This document shows, piece by piece, positions 26,111 to 33,228 of a DNA stretch of 64,000 nt (position 1 is the stretch's first letter; each line of letters begins with the position of its first letter). The stretch comes from Pseudomonas sp. MWU13-2105 (lineage in GTDB: Bacteria > Pseudomonadota > Gammaproteobacteria > Pseudomonadales > Pseudomonadaceae). The notes beneath the pieces were generated by a model that was not told where the DNA came from, made no database searches, and was given only the letters and a program-made list of their open reading frames with translations. A program made the position numbers and the translations under genes. The stretch covers positions 1 to 64,000 of the forward strand of contig NZ_JALLIY010000013.1 of assembly GCF_023242315.1 (NCBI RefSeq), in the 5' to 3' direction.

Positions 26111-26545
26111 AATTATGACTGGCTCAACAGCAAACTCGCCGGCTTCTACTACAGCGCTTACAACACCGCCCAGTCACTGTGCCAGGCGGCAGAAGCCTGC
26201 TGGCAGTACGAAATCGGCGATTTCACTCGGACCTATATCCGCCCCGGGGCGTGGAATGCCAGCTACCGTGGCCTGGGGGCCGGGGAATAACTGAAAGTGA
26301 GCCCGCTGCAGATGCAGCATGAGTACCTGCAAAACAATAGGCGGGAGCTGGAAATCTGCAAAACCGTGTCGCTGAAGGAATTGAAGGCCAAGGACGCGAG
26401 CTCGACCATCAACAAAACCTGGGAGGAGATCAAAGCCGCGCTGACGGTCCCCAACCCTGCTGTGCAGATGGCCATGCTTGAGTCGCTCAATGACATCATC
26501 CTTCATGTCTCCTACACCGCCAGGCGTAGCGAAGGTTCGCCATGA
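26111..26545 (+). pseudogene. C-terminal remnant of a Tc toxin A subunit (TcdA/TcaB-like)
   Basis: In one frame from 26111 the translation follows the conserved C-terminal part of Tc toxin A subunits: NYDWLNSKLAGFYYSAYN, ACWQYEIGDF, YIRPGAWNASYRGLGAGE. An in-frame TAA (26288-26290) follows. The same frame then continues as LKVSPLQMQHEYLQNNRREL and EICKTVSLKELKAK, and jumps to the very end of the protein, LESLNDIILHVSYTARR. About 150-200 residues that normally lie between the last two blocks are missing. The N-terminal 1500 or more residues are absent. The stop at 26543 overlaps an ATG (ATGA) that opens only 17 codons, possibly the scar of the next tc gene. Clearly a decayed insect-toxin gene. 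Confidence 0.82.
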
Positions 26546-26572
26546 ACGAACAAGCTCGCAAGCGTTCCGGTT

Positions 26573-27352
26573 TCAAGGGCTGGGGCTGGACTTGAAGACG
26601 CCGCTGAGGACAAACGCATAACGCTCCGGGCGGATAAAGAACGTGGTCCGGTCACAGCAACGACCATCGGCAAAATACGAGGTGCGCTCCATCACCAGCA
26701 GTGCCGTGCCACGTTTGACATTCAGGGTGTTGGCCAGCTGTTTGTCGGCTTCCTGGGCGCGAATCGCCATGTCGGCGCGGGTGACCGGGGAGCCGGTGAT
26801 CGACTCCAGAATGGAATAGATCGGACGGCTCTCGACCGCGCTCCAGACCACGTCCGCCAGTTCGGCTGGCAGATGGCTGCGGCCCAGGGCGATGGGCTCA
26901 TCATCGACAAAGTGCAGGCGCTCCAGCAGCAGGCAGTGTTCGGCCTCGGCAAATAGCGCGCGCAGCGCCTCGGGAACCGGCTGTAACTGATAATCGAGGA
27001 CGCGCATGCTCGGTTTGAGACCTTGCAACAACAGCGCCTCATGAAAGCTGCGCAGGGCATCGAGACCATGGCGGACCTGCTTGGCCGCGACAAAGGTGCC
27101 CTTGCCTTGTTTGCGTTCCACCACTCCATCAGCGCTGAGCTTGCCCACGGCCAGGCGAATGGTCACGCGGCTGACCGCAAAGCGCTGGCCCAGCTCGGCC
27201 TCGGAGGGCAGCTTGCCGCTGGGCTCATAGGCGCCGCGCTGAATTTCCTCCAGCAATTGGTGGGCGATCTGTTCGTAGAGCGAGGTGCTGCTGTGGCGAA
27301 GAATGGACGTGGACACTGAGCGGTTCCGTGACCGAAGAAGTGCGGCGTTCAC
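26573..27352 (-). CDS. GntR-family regulator, HutC/UTRA subfamily
   Basis: A 259-residue repressor-type protein. The GntR winged helix is at about 22-92 (LYEQIAHQLLEEIQRGAYEP, LPSEAELGQRFAVSRVTIRLAV) and a UTRA ligand-binding domain at about 105-250. The start is a GTG at 27352. It is divergent from the ABC transporter and separated by a palindromic A+T-rich stretch that fits a HutC-type operator. It should sense the substrate of the transporter or its breakdown product. Confidence 0.88.
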   Translation of the reverse strand: MNAALLRSRNRSVSTSILRHSSTSLYEQIAHQLLEEIQRGAYEPSGKLPSEAELGQRFAVSRVTIRLAVGKLSADGVVERKQGKGTFVAAKQVRHGLDALRSFHEALLLQGLKPSMRVLDYQLQPVPEALRALFAEAEHCLLLERLHFVDDEPIALGRSHLPAELADVVWSAVESRPIYSILESITGSPVTRADMAIRAQEADKQLANTLNVKRGTALLVMERTSYFADGRCCDRTTFFIRPERYAFVLSGVFKSSPSP

Positions 27353-27398
27353 GGGGGGCCTTCACTTCTAAGGTTATAAAAATCGGTTATTGGGATGA

Positions 27399-27416
27399 CT
27401 TGTATTAATACGTATT
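27399..27416. promoter_or_regulatory. Palindromic operator candidate for the GntR regulator
   Basis: Two overlapping perfect palindromes, GTATTAATAC (27402-27411) and AATACGTATT (27407-27416), in the GntR/ABC divergent region. HutC-type regulators bind short GT...AC palindromes of this kind. The position, just before the first possible start of the ATPase gene, argues that translation starts further in, at 27459. Confidence 0.5.
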
Positions 27417-27458
27417 ATGTCAGGCATTCCCATTGTAGACGACCTGACGACACTTGCC

Positions 27459-28307
27459 ATGCCAGAAACCTTCCTTCGTACGTCTCCGCCGGCCGATGCG
27501 TTGAGCGTCGAGCGCATCAGCTTCAGCTATCCCAATGGGCACCGGGTGTTTTCCGCGTTCAGCCTGAACGCCGCGGCCGGCGAATTTGTCGCGATCCTCG
27601 GACCGTCCGGCTGCGGCAAGACCACTTTGCTGAACCTGTTGTCGGGCTTCGTCCAACCGCAGGCGGGACAGGTCCGCCTGAACCAGACCACGGTGAGTCC
27701 GGAGCGTTCGGAGTTGGGTTATGTGTTCCAGGCGCCGCAGTTGTTTCCCTGGCTGAGCGCCCTGGAGAACGTGCGTTTCGGCCTGCGCATGGCCGCTGAT
27801 GGCAACGAGTCGCAGCAGCGTGAACAGGCCATGCGGTACTTGCGCCTGGTTGGCCTGGAACAGGCCGCGCAACGCTTGCCGCATCAGCTTTCCGGCGGGA
27901 TGCAGCAGCGTGTCTCGCTGGCCCGCACCCTGGCGCTGGAGCCGCAGGTGTTGCTGATGGACGAGCCGTTCGCCGCGCTCGACGCCATCAGCCGTAACCA
28001 GATGAACGAAGAAACCCTGCGTATCTGGGCCGAACTGGGCCAGACCGTATTGTTCATCACCCACGATATCGACGAAGCAGTGTTCCTGGCGGACCGGGTG
28101 ATTGTCCTCAATATCGCCCCGGGCGGTATTCACAGCGAATTGAAGATCCAGTTGCCACGCCCGCGCTCCAATCTGAAAACCCGCCGCTTAGCGGCGTTCC
28201 TCGATTACCGCAATGAACTGATGGAGCGTATTTCCCAGGTCATGGCGCTGTCCGAGGCCCGCGTTTCCTCGTCCTCCCTGTCCCTTGAAACCGAGTCGAT
28301 CCAATGA
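27459..28307 (+). CDS. ABC transporter ATP-binding protein (SsuB/TauB type)
   Basis: ATPase of about 282 residues with Walker A GPSGCGKTT, signature LSGGMQQRV, Walker B VLLMDEPFAALD and the switch histidine in LFITHDIDEAV. The frame opens at ATG 27417, but the operator lies there, so ATG 27459 is preferred. It overlaps the binding-protein gene by four bases. It powers import with the next two genes; the subfamily handles sulfonates, nitrate, thiamin precursors and similar anions. Confidence 0.9.
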   Translation: MPETFLRTSPPADALSVERISFSYPNGHRVFSAFSLNAAAGEFVAILGPSGCGKTTLLNLLSGFVQPQAGQVRLNQTTVSPERSELGYVFQAPQLFPWLSALENVRFGLRMAADGNESQQREQAMRYLRLVGLEQAAQRLPHQLSGGMQQRVSLARTLALEPQVLLMDEPFAALDAISRNQMNEETLRIWAELGQTVLFITHDIDEAVFLADRVIVLNIAPGGIHSELKIQLPRPRSNLKTRRLAAFLDYRNELMERISQVMALSEARVSSSSLSLETESIQ

Positions 28308-29305
28308 TCAAACGTACGCTGCTTGTCCTTTCATTATCGGTTGCCGCCGCGCTCGGCAGTTCAGCGGGCGCCGCCGCGGAAACCAAGCCGTTGCGGGTGG
28401 GGTATGTCTTCGCCATGGCCAATGCCCCGGCGCTGATCGCGGACAAGCAAGGCTACTACCGTGAAGAAGGCCTGAGTGTGGATCTCCGGGCGCTGGGTGA
28501 TGGTCCGGTGATCCAGCAGGCGCTGGCCGCCGGCGAGCTGGACGTGGCCTATGTCGGCACACCACCGGTGTACCAGTGGTTTTCCCGAGGATTGCAGAGC
28601 CGGATCCTGGCCAAGGTCAATTATGGCCAGGCGGCGGTGATCGTCGACAGCAAAAGTCCGCTCAACGCCTTGGCCGATCTCAAGGGCAAGAAGCTCGCCG
28701 GGGTGAAGAAGGGCAGTGGCATGGACGTATTGCTGCGCGGTTATGTGCTCAAGGAAAAGGCCGGGCTCAATCCCGACCGTGACCTCGACATCATCGACAT
28801 GCCCCCGGGCAATATGAACGCCGCCCTGGAGCGCGGTATCGTCGATGCGGCGTTTTCCTGGGAACCCTTTGTCAGCCAATCCTTGCTGCGCGGTTCGAGC
28901 CGGGTCCTGTTCGACGTCAACCAGGCGTTGCCGCAGTACCCCTGGTACGTGGTGATCGCACTGCCGAAAACTCTGCAGGAGCGCCCGGACGACGTGGTGA
29001 AACTGCTGCGTGCACATCGCAAGGCGATCGCCTTTCTCAACGAGCATCCCGACGAATCGAACCGGATCATCGCCGAGGCCTTCAAGCTCGAGGCGTTGCA
29101 AGGGCCCGACGGCCAGACCATCGCCCCGGCAACCATCGTCGCCCAGGCCCGTACGCGGCTGGGCTGGTCGGCGGACCTGGAGGCCACGGACATCCAGTTT
29201 ATCCAGCGCCTGATGAACTACTCCCATGACCTGGGCTTTATCGACAGCCCGCTCAACACCGAGCAACTCGTCGACACCTCCTACCTGGAAAAAGCTTCGC
29301 GCTGA
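28304..29305 (+). CDS. Periplasmic substrate-binding protein (SsuA/TauA/NMT1 type)
   Basis: A 333-residue exported protein with a clear signal peptide (LLVLSLSVAAALGSSAGAAAE, cleavage near residue 24). The fold is that of the SsuA/TauA group: PLRVGYVFAMANAPALIADKQGYYREEGLSVDL, then GELDVAYVGTPPVYQWF, and KGSGMDVLLRGYVLKEKAGL. Members bind sulfonates, taurine, pyrimidine precursors or other small anionic compounds. The ligand cannot be read from sequence; the downstream DUF3604 hydrolase is the best hint. Confidence 0.88.
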   Translation: MIKRTLLVLSLSVAAALGSSAGAAAETKPLRVGYVFAMANAPALIADKQGYYREEGLSVDLRALGDGPVIQQALAAGELDVAYVGTPPVYQWFSRGLQSRILAKVNYGQAAVIVDSKSPLNALADLKGKKLAGVKKGSGMDVLLRGYVLKEKAGLNPDRDLDIIDMPPGNMNAALERGIVDAAFSWEPFVSQSLLRGSSRVLFDVNQALPQYPWYVVIALPKTLQERPDDVVKLLRAHRKAIAFLNEHPDESNRIIAEAFKLEALQGPDGQTIAPATIVAQARTRLGWSADLEATDIQFIQRLMNYSHDLGFIDSPLNTEQLVDTSYLEKASR

Positions 29306-29313
29306 GTCTGCCC

Positions 29314-30063
29314 ATGTCCTTGCCAAAACCGAATTGGGGATGGGCCTCGCTGCCGTTCCTGCTGTTGATCTGGGTGGCCCTGGCCAGTCGTTTTCCCTCC
29401 TACATCCTGCCGCAACCCTGGAATGTCGCCCGCGAGGCGTTGCGCTGGCTCGGCGACGGCTCGCTCTGGCAGCACCTGCAAGCCAGCGTCCTGGAGGAGC
29501 TCGGCGGGTTCTGCGCGGCGGTCATAGTCGCCGTACTGCTGGGGGCGGCGGGGGGATTGTCCGCGCGTTTCCGCGACTTTATCGCGCCGCTCAACAGCCT
29601 GTTCATGGCCATCCCGCCGATCGCCTGGGCGCCGCTGATCATGATCATCTTCGGCCTGGGTTATGTGTCCATCGTGCTGGTGATCTTCATTGCCGCGGTG
29701 TTCCCCATGGCGGTGACGATCCAGGAGGGCGTGCAGGGCATTCGCGGCGGTGAGGTCCGGGCGGCCCGCACACTGGGGGCCGGTCCCTGGCAATTGCTGG
29801 CGCATGTCTACCTGCCGGCTTCGCTGCCATTTGTCACGGCGGCCCTGCGTATCGGCTTCAGCCAGGGCTGGCGGGCACTGGTGGCGGCGGAAATGATCGG
29901 CGCCTCCCGGGGCATCGGCTGGATGGTCTCCACCGGGGGCCAGATCGGCAACAGCAGCCAGGTGTTGTTGGGCATCGTCCTGATCGGATTGATCGCCTGG
30001 TTGATGGAGAGTTTTGTGTTCCGGCGCCTTGAGCGTCACTACCAGCAATGGCGCGAGCAGTAA
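29314..30063 (+). CDS. ABC transporter permease (SsuC/TauC type)
   Basis: Inner-membrane permease of 249 residues with about six helices and the coupling motif EGVQGIRGGEVRAARTLGAG in the usual place (about 139-158). It starts eight bases after the binding-protein stop. With the preceding ATPase and binding protein it makes a complete importer. Confidence 0.9.
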   Translation: MSLPKPNWGWASLPFLLLIWVALASRFPSYILPQPWNVAREALRWLGDGSLWQHLQASVLEELGGFCAAVIVAVLLGAAGGLSARFRDFIAPLNSLFMAIPPIAWAPLIMIIFGLGYVSIVLVIFIAAVFPMAVTIQEGVQGIRGGEVRAARTLGAGPWQLLAHVYLPASLPFVTAALRIGFSQGWRALVAAEMIGASRGIGWMVSTGGQIGNSSQVLLGIVLIGLIAWLMESFVFRRLERHYQQWREQ

Positions 30064-30111
30064 GTCGCCGGTGCCCCTTCAAATCTGCAGTGAACCAGTA
30101 TGAGGTGTCAT

Positions 30112-32481
30112 GTGAGTAAGCCGTTCGATCCCCGCGAAGCCGGGCACTACATTGCCCCGCAAGGCCTGTATGAACGCAACAAGCAACGTCCGTTCCTGGG
30201 GGCTATCAGCTGCGATCGGCAGACCCTGGTGGCCGGTCAATGGGACGAGATCACCCTGGTCTACGAGGTCGGCGGCAGCGGGCTGGCGGACGGTGCCTGG
30301 TTGAAACTGGCGTTCAAGTTCTACTCCGACTGGGCCTTGTTCCAGACCTCGAATCCGGCGGGCCCCAACTACGTCAGTGCCGAGTATCAGGCCGGTGAAC
30401 TGGTGCCGGGACAGAGCCAGGCCACGGTGCAGCACCTGAAAGTGCGCTTCGACCAGAAGGGCCATGAGCGGCCATTCCAGAAAGCCGTGATCATCGACAT
30501 CGTCGACGGCTATCTCAATCCTGGCGACCGCATCGTCATCCGCCTCGGCGATCGACGCCAGGGCGGCGCGGGCACGCGGGTGCAGAGCTTTGTCGAGAAG
30601 GACTTTCGCTTCCGCCTGTTCATCGATCCGCTGGGCAGCTCGAAGTTTGCCGAGGTCCCCGGTGATGCGTTGCTGGATATCGTCCCGGGGCCGGCGCAAA
30701 ACGTGCAACTGATCGTGCCGCGGCTGGTCAGCGCCGGTGAGGCGTTCGACGTGCTGCTGCGGGTCGACGATGCCTGGGGCAATACCTGCCGGCAGTTGCC
30801 ACTCGAGGGCCTGCTGACCCTGACCGGTCCGGAAGGCGAACAGCGGCGGCAGCCGTTCCGCCTGGCCGCCGAAGGTTGGGCGATTGCCCGGCTGGAGGCC
30901 TTGCAGTTCGGCGCGGTGGGCGAGTGGTGCCTGGCGGCCGAGGTGCAGGCGCCGTTTGTGCGCGGGGCGCGGGCTTTTGTCACGGTCGATCCGGGCGGTA
31001 GCGCATTGCGCCCGCTCTACGCGGACTTGCATGTGCACTCCGACGACACCGTGGGCACCAACGACACCTTGTACAACCTCAGTTATGGCCGTGATGTTGC
31101 CGGGCTCGATGTACTCGGTTATACCGCCAACGATTTCAATATCACCGAGCAACGCTGGGACCAGGCGGTCAAGCTGATACACGAGCTCAACGAGCCGGGG
31201 CGATTTGTCTGCTACCCCGGTACCGAGTGGTGCGGCAACTCCTGCGCCGGTGGTGATCGCAATGTGGTGTTCCTGCACGATCACAAGCCGGAGTTTCCTT
31301 TCGACAACCAGGGCCGCCTGGTGCGCTCCTTCGAATGGAACGAATTCACCGCCGGGACCATCAAGCCCGGCGCCTGGCCGGTGGATGAGTTGTACGCCGC
31401 CTATGCCAAGGATCCCGAAGGCCACTTGATGATGCCCCATGTGGGGGGGCGCCGTTGCAACCTGGATTGGCATCATCCGGAGTTGGAGCGCCTGATTGAA
31501 GTGGGGTCGGCGTGGGGGCAGTTCCATTGGGTCTATGCCGAGGCCCTGCAACGTGGCTATCGGGTCGGGGCCGCGGCCAACAGCGATGAGCATCAGGGGC
31601 GTTGCGGCGGCGGTGTGCCGGCCACGGCGGTATTCGGATCACGCGGCGGGCTGACCGGCGTGCTCGCCGAGCGTTTTGACCGTGCCAGTGTCGGCAAGGC
31701 ATTGCGTGCCCGTCGCACCTTTGCCACCACCGGCGAGCGTGCGTTCGCCAGCTTGCGCCAGGGCGCGCATTTCATGGGCGAGGTGTTCACCGCACGGGCC
31801 GATGCGACCTTGGATTATCGCTTGCTCGGGGAGGCGGGTTGGGAGCAGGTCGAACTGTTTGACGGCGAGCGGCGGGTCTGGTCGCGCAACCTGCATGAGG
31901 AACTGGGTTTTTCCGTCCACGGCATTCGCCTGCGCCTGGGTGGCGCACGGATCAAGGACCGTTATCGCGGTGCCTACTGGAGCGGTGAGATCAGCGTTAC
32001 GGGCGCAGTGATCAAGGGCTTCCGCGCCTTGGGCCTCGACCACCCCGAGCAGACCGTGTGGCGCAAGGATGCGACGACACTGGCGTTTCGCACCGATACC
32101 AATGGCGATACCGACAGCATTGAAATCGACCTGTCGCAACTGGCTGGAGCGACCTTGCGGATTCAAAGCCGTATCGACAACTACATCAAGGTCGGCGACC
32201 CATCCGAGCCGCAACCTTATGTGCATGCGCCGACGGTGCTGATGACCTTGTCCGGTGAGCAGTTGTTGGCGCAAGGGCAGGTGATCGAAGAACTGCCGGG
32301 GGCGGAGTTGAGGCTGTCCCTGGAACGGACAACCGACCTGCCGTTGCCGCGTGAAGTGCAGGGGAAGATCGAACTGGCGGCGTTGCGGTTGGCGGCGGGG
32401 CGTGAGCATCCGTTGTTCATCTGTGCACGGCAACGGGATCAGTCGAGGGTTTGGACGTCGGCGTTGTTCTTGACGCTGTGA
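30112..32481 (+). CDS. DUF3604 protein with PHP-like metal-hydrolase motifs
   Basis: A 789-residue cytoplasmic protein (no signal peptide) recognised as DUF3604. GTG 30112 is chosen because GAGGT lies just upstream; an in-frame ATG at 30100 would add MRCH. The first 300 residues are beta-rich. The remainder has the ligand pattern of PHP/amidohydrolase metal sites: DLHVHSDD (His 307 and 309), PGTEWCGN (Glu 372), MPHVGGRR (His 443) and NSDEHQGR (Asp 492, His 494). It ends the ABC operon, 49 bases after the permease. A metal-dependent hydrolase acting on the imported compound, perhaps a phosphate, phosphonate or sulfate ester, is the likely role; substrate unknown. Confidence 0.82.
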   Translation: MSKPFDPREAGHYIAPQGLYERNKQRPFLGAISCDRQTLVAGQWDEITLVYEVGGSGLADGAWLKLAFKFYSDWALFQTSNPAGPNYVSAEYQAGELVPGQSQATVQHLKVRFDQKGHERPFQKAVIIDIVDGYLNPGDRIVIRLGDRRQGGAGTRVQSFVEKDFRFRLFIDPLGSSKFAEVPGDALLDIVPGPAQNVQLIVPRLVSAGEAFDVLLRVDDAWGNTCRQLPLEGLLTLTGPEGEQRRQPFRLAAEGWAIARLEALQFGAVGEWCLAAEVQAPFVRGARAFVTVDPGGSALRPLYADLHVHSDDTVGTNDTLYNLSYGRDVAGLDVLGYTANDFNITEQRWDQAVKLIHELNEPGRFVCYPGTEWCGNSCAGGDRNVVFLHDHKPEFPFDNQGRLVRSFEWNEFTAGTIKPGAWPVDELYAAYAKDPEGHLMMPHVGGRRCNLDWHHPELERLIEVGSAWGQFHWVYAEALQRGYRVGAAANSDEHQGRCGGGVPATAVFGSRGGLTGVLAERFDRASVGKALRARRTFATTGERAFASLRQGAHFMGEVFTARADATLDYRLLGEAGWEQVELFDGERRVWSRNLHEELGFSVHGIRLRLGGARIKDRYRGAYWSGEISVTGAVIKGFRALGLDHPEQTVWRKDATTLAFRTDTNGDTDSIEIDLSQLAGATLRIQSRIDNYIKVGDPSEPQPYVHAPTVLMTLSGEQLLAQGQVIEELPGAELRLSLERTTDLPLPREVQGKIELAALRLAAGREHPLFICARQRDQSRVWTSALFLTL

Positions 32482-32567
32482 CGGCTGCCGATTGTGTGCA
32501 TCTGTATCTATTCAACTCCCTGGCGGCTTGATACGTTCCGTGGCTCTTTTCGGCAAGGAACGACTCC

Positions 32568-32897
32568 ATGGATCTCACGGCTATTCCCTTCGGTACGACT
32601 GACTGGTCGACCATAGAGCCTGTCGCCCATCCGGGGCAGACCGGGACTGCCTACTGGCGGACCTGCCAGTTTGGTTCCACTCGCGTGCGAATGGTCGAGT
32701 ACAGCCCCGGATACTTGGCCGACCACTGGTGCTGGCGAGGGCATATCCTGCTGTGCCTGGAGGGCGAGTTGGACACTGAGCTGGAAGATGGTCGCCGGTT
32801 TACCCTGTCTGCCGGGATGAGCTATCAGGTCGGCACCAATAACGAGGGGCATCGCTCATCCACTACGAACGGGGCGAAGTTGTTCATTGTGGATTGA
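32568..32897 (+). CDS. DHCW-motif cupin protein
   Basis: A small cupin of 109 residues. It carries the eponymous D-H-x-C-W segment in LADHWCWRGHILLCLEGELDT and the cupin motif FTLSAGMSYQVGTNNEGHRS. ATG 32568 is preceded by AAGGA. The family is widespread and not biochemically described as far as I know. It stands alone between the DUF3604 gene and a c-di-GMP gene. Confidence 0.82.
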   Translation: MDLTAIPFGTTDWSTIEPVAHPGQTGTAYWRTCQFGSTRVRMVEYSPGYLADHWCWRGHILLCLEGELDTELEDGRRFTLSAGMSYQVGTNNEGHRSSTTNGAKLFIVD

Positions 32898-33228
32898 GCA
32901 CGGACCGCCGGAGTGCGCATCGCCCGAGGGATATCCGCGCACGACCGCCCGCAATCAATCCAGGAAGGCCACCGGCCAGGTGGTACGAATGATTATCCTT
33001 GCAAAAAAAAGCTTGGGCGTTTTTACAGCGTAAACACACGAAGCCGTTAAACTGGTATTCCAGGAACGGCTTGTGCCTGTTTAACTGGTTTTTATCGAAT
33101 GACCTGACACGAGGTGCTTGGGATGAGAAAGCCACATACTCGGTTTTAGGCAGGGTCGCGTTTCTGGTACCTCACGCGCTCCCAAGGGCCGTAGGGCGGT
33201 GATTGCAGGCATACAGTGGTAAGAAGAA
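32898..33228. other. Intergenic region before the PAS-GAF-GGDEF-EAL gene
   Basis: About 330 bases with an A-rich run near 33001 and an imperfect direct repeat GTTAAACTGG / GTTTAACTGG (33046-33085). No convincing gene or terminator. It presumably holds the promoter of the c-di-GMP gene, whose Shine-Dalgarno is weak (AAGAAGAA). Confidence 0.4.
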
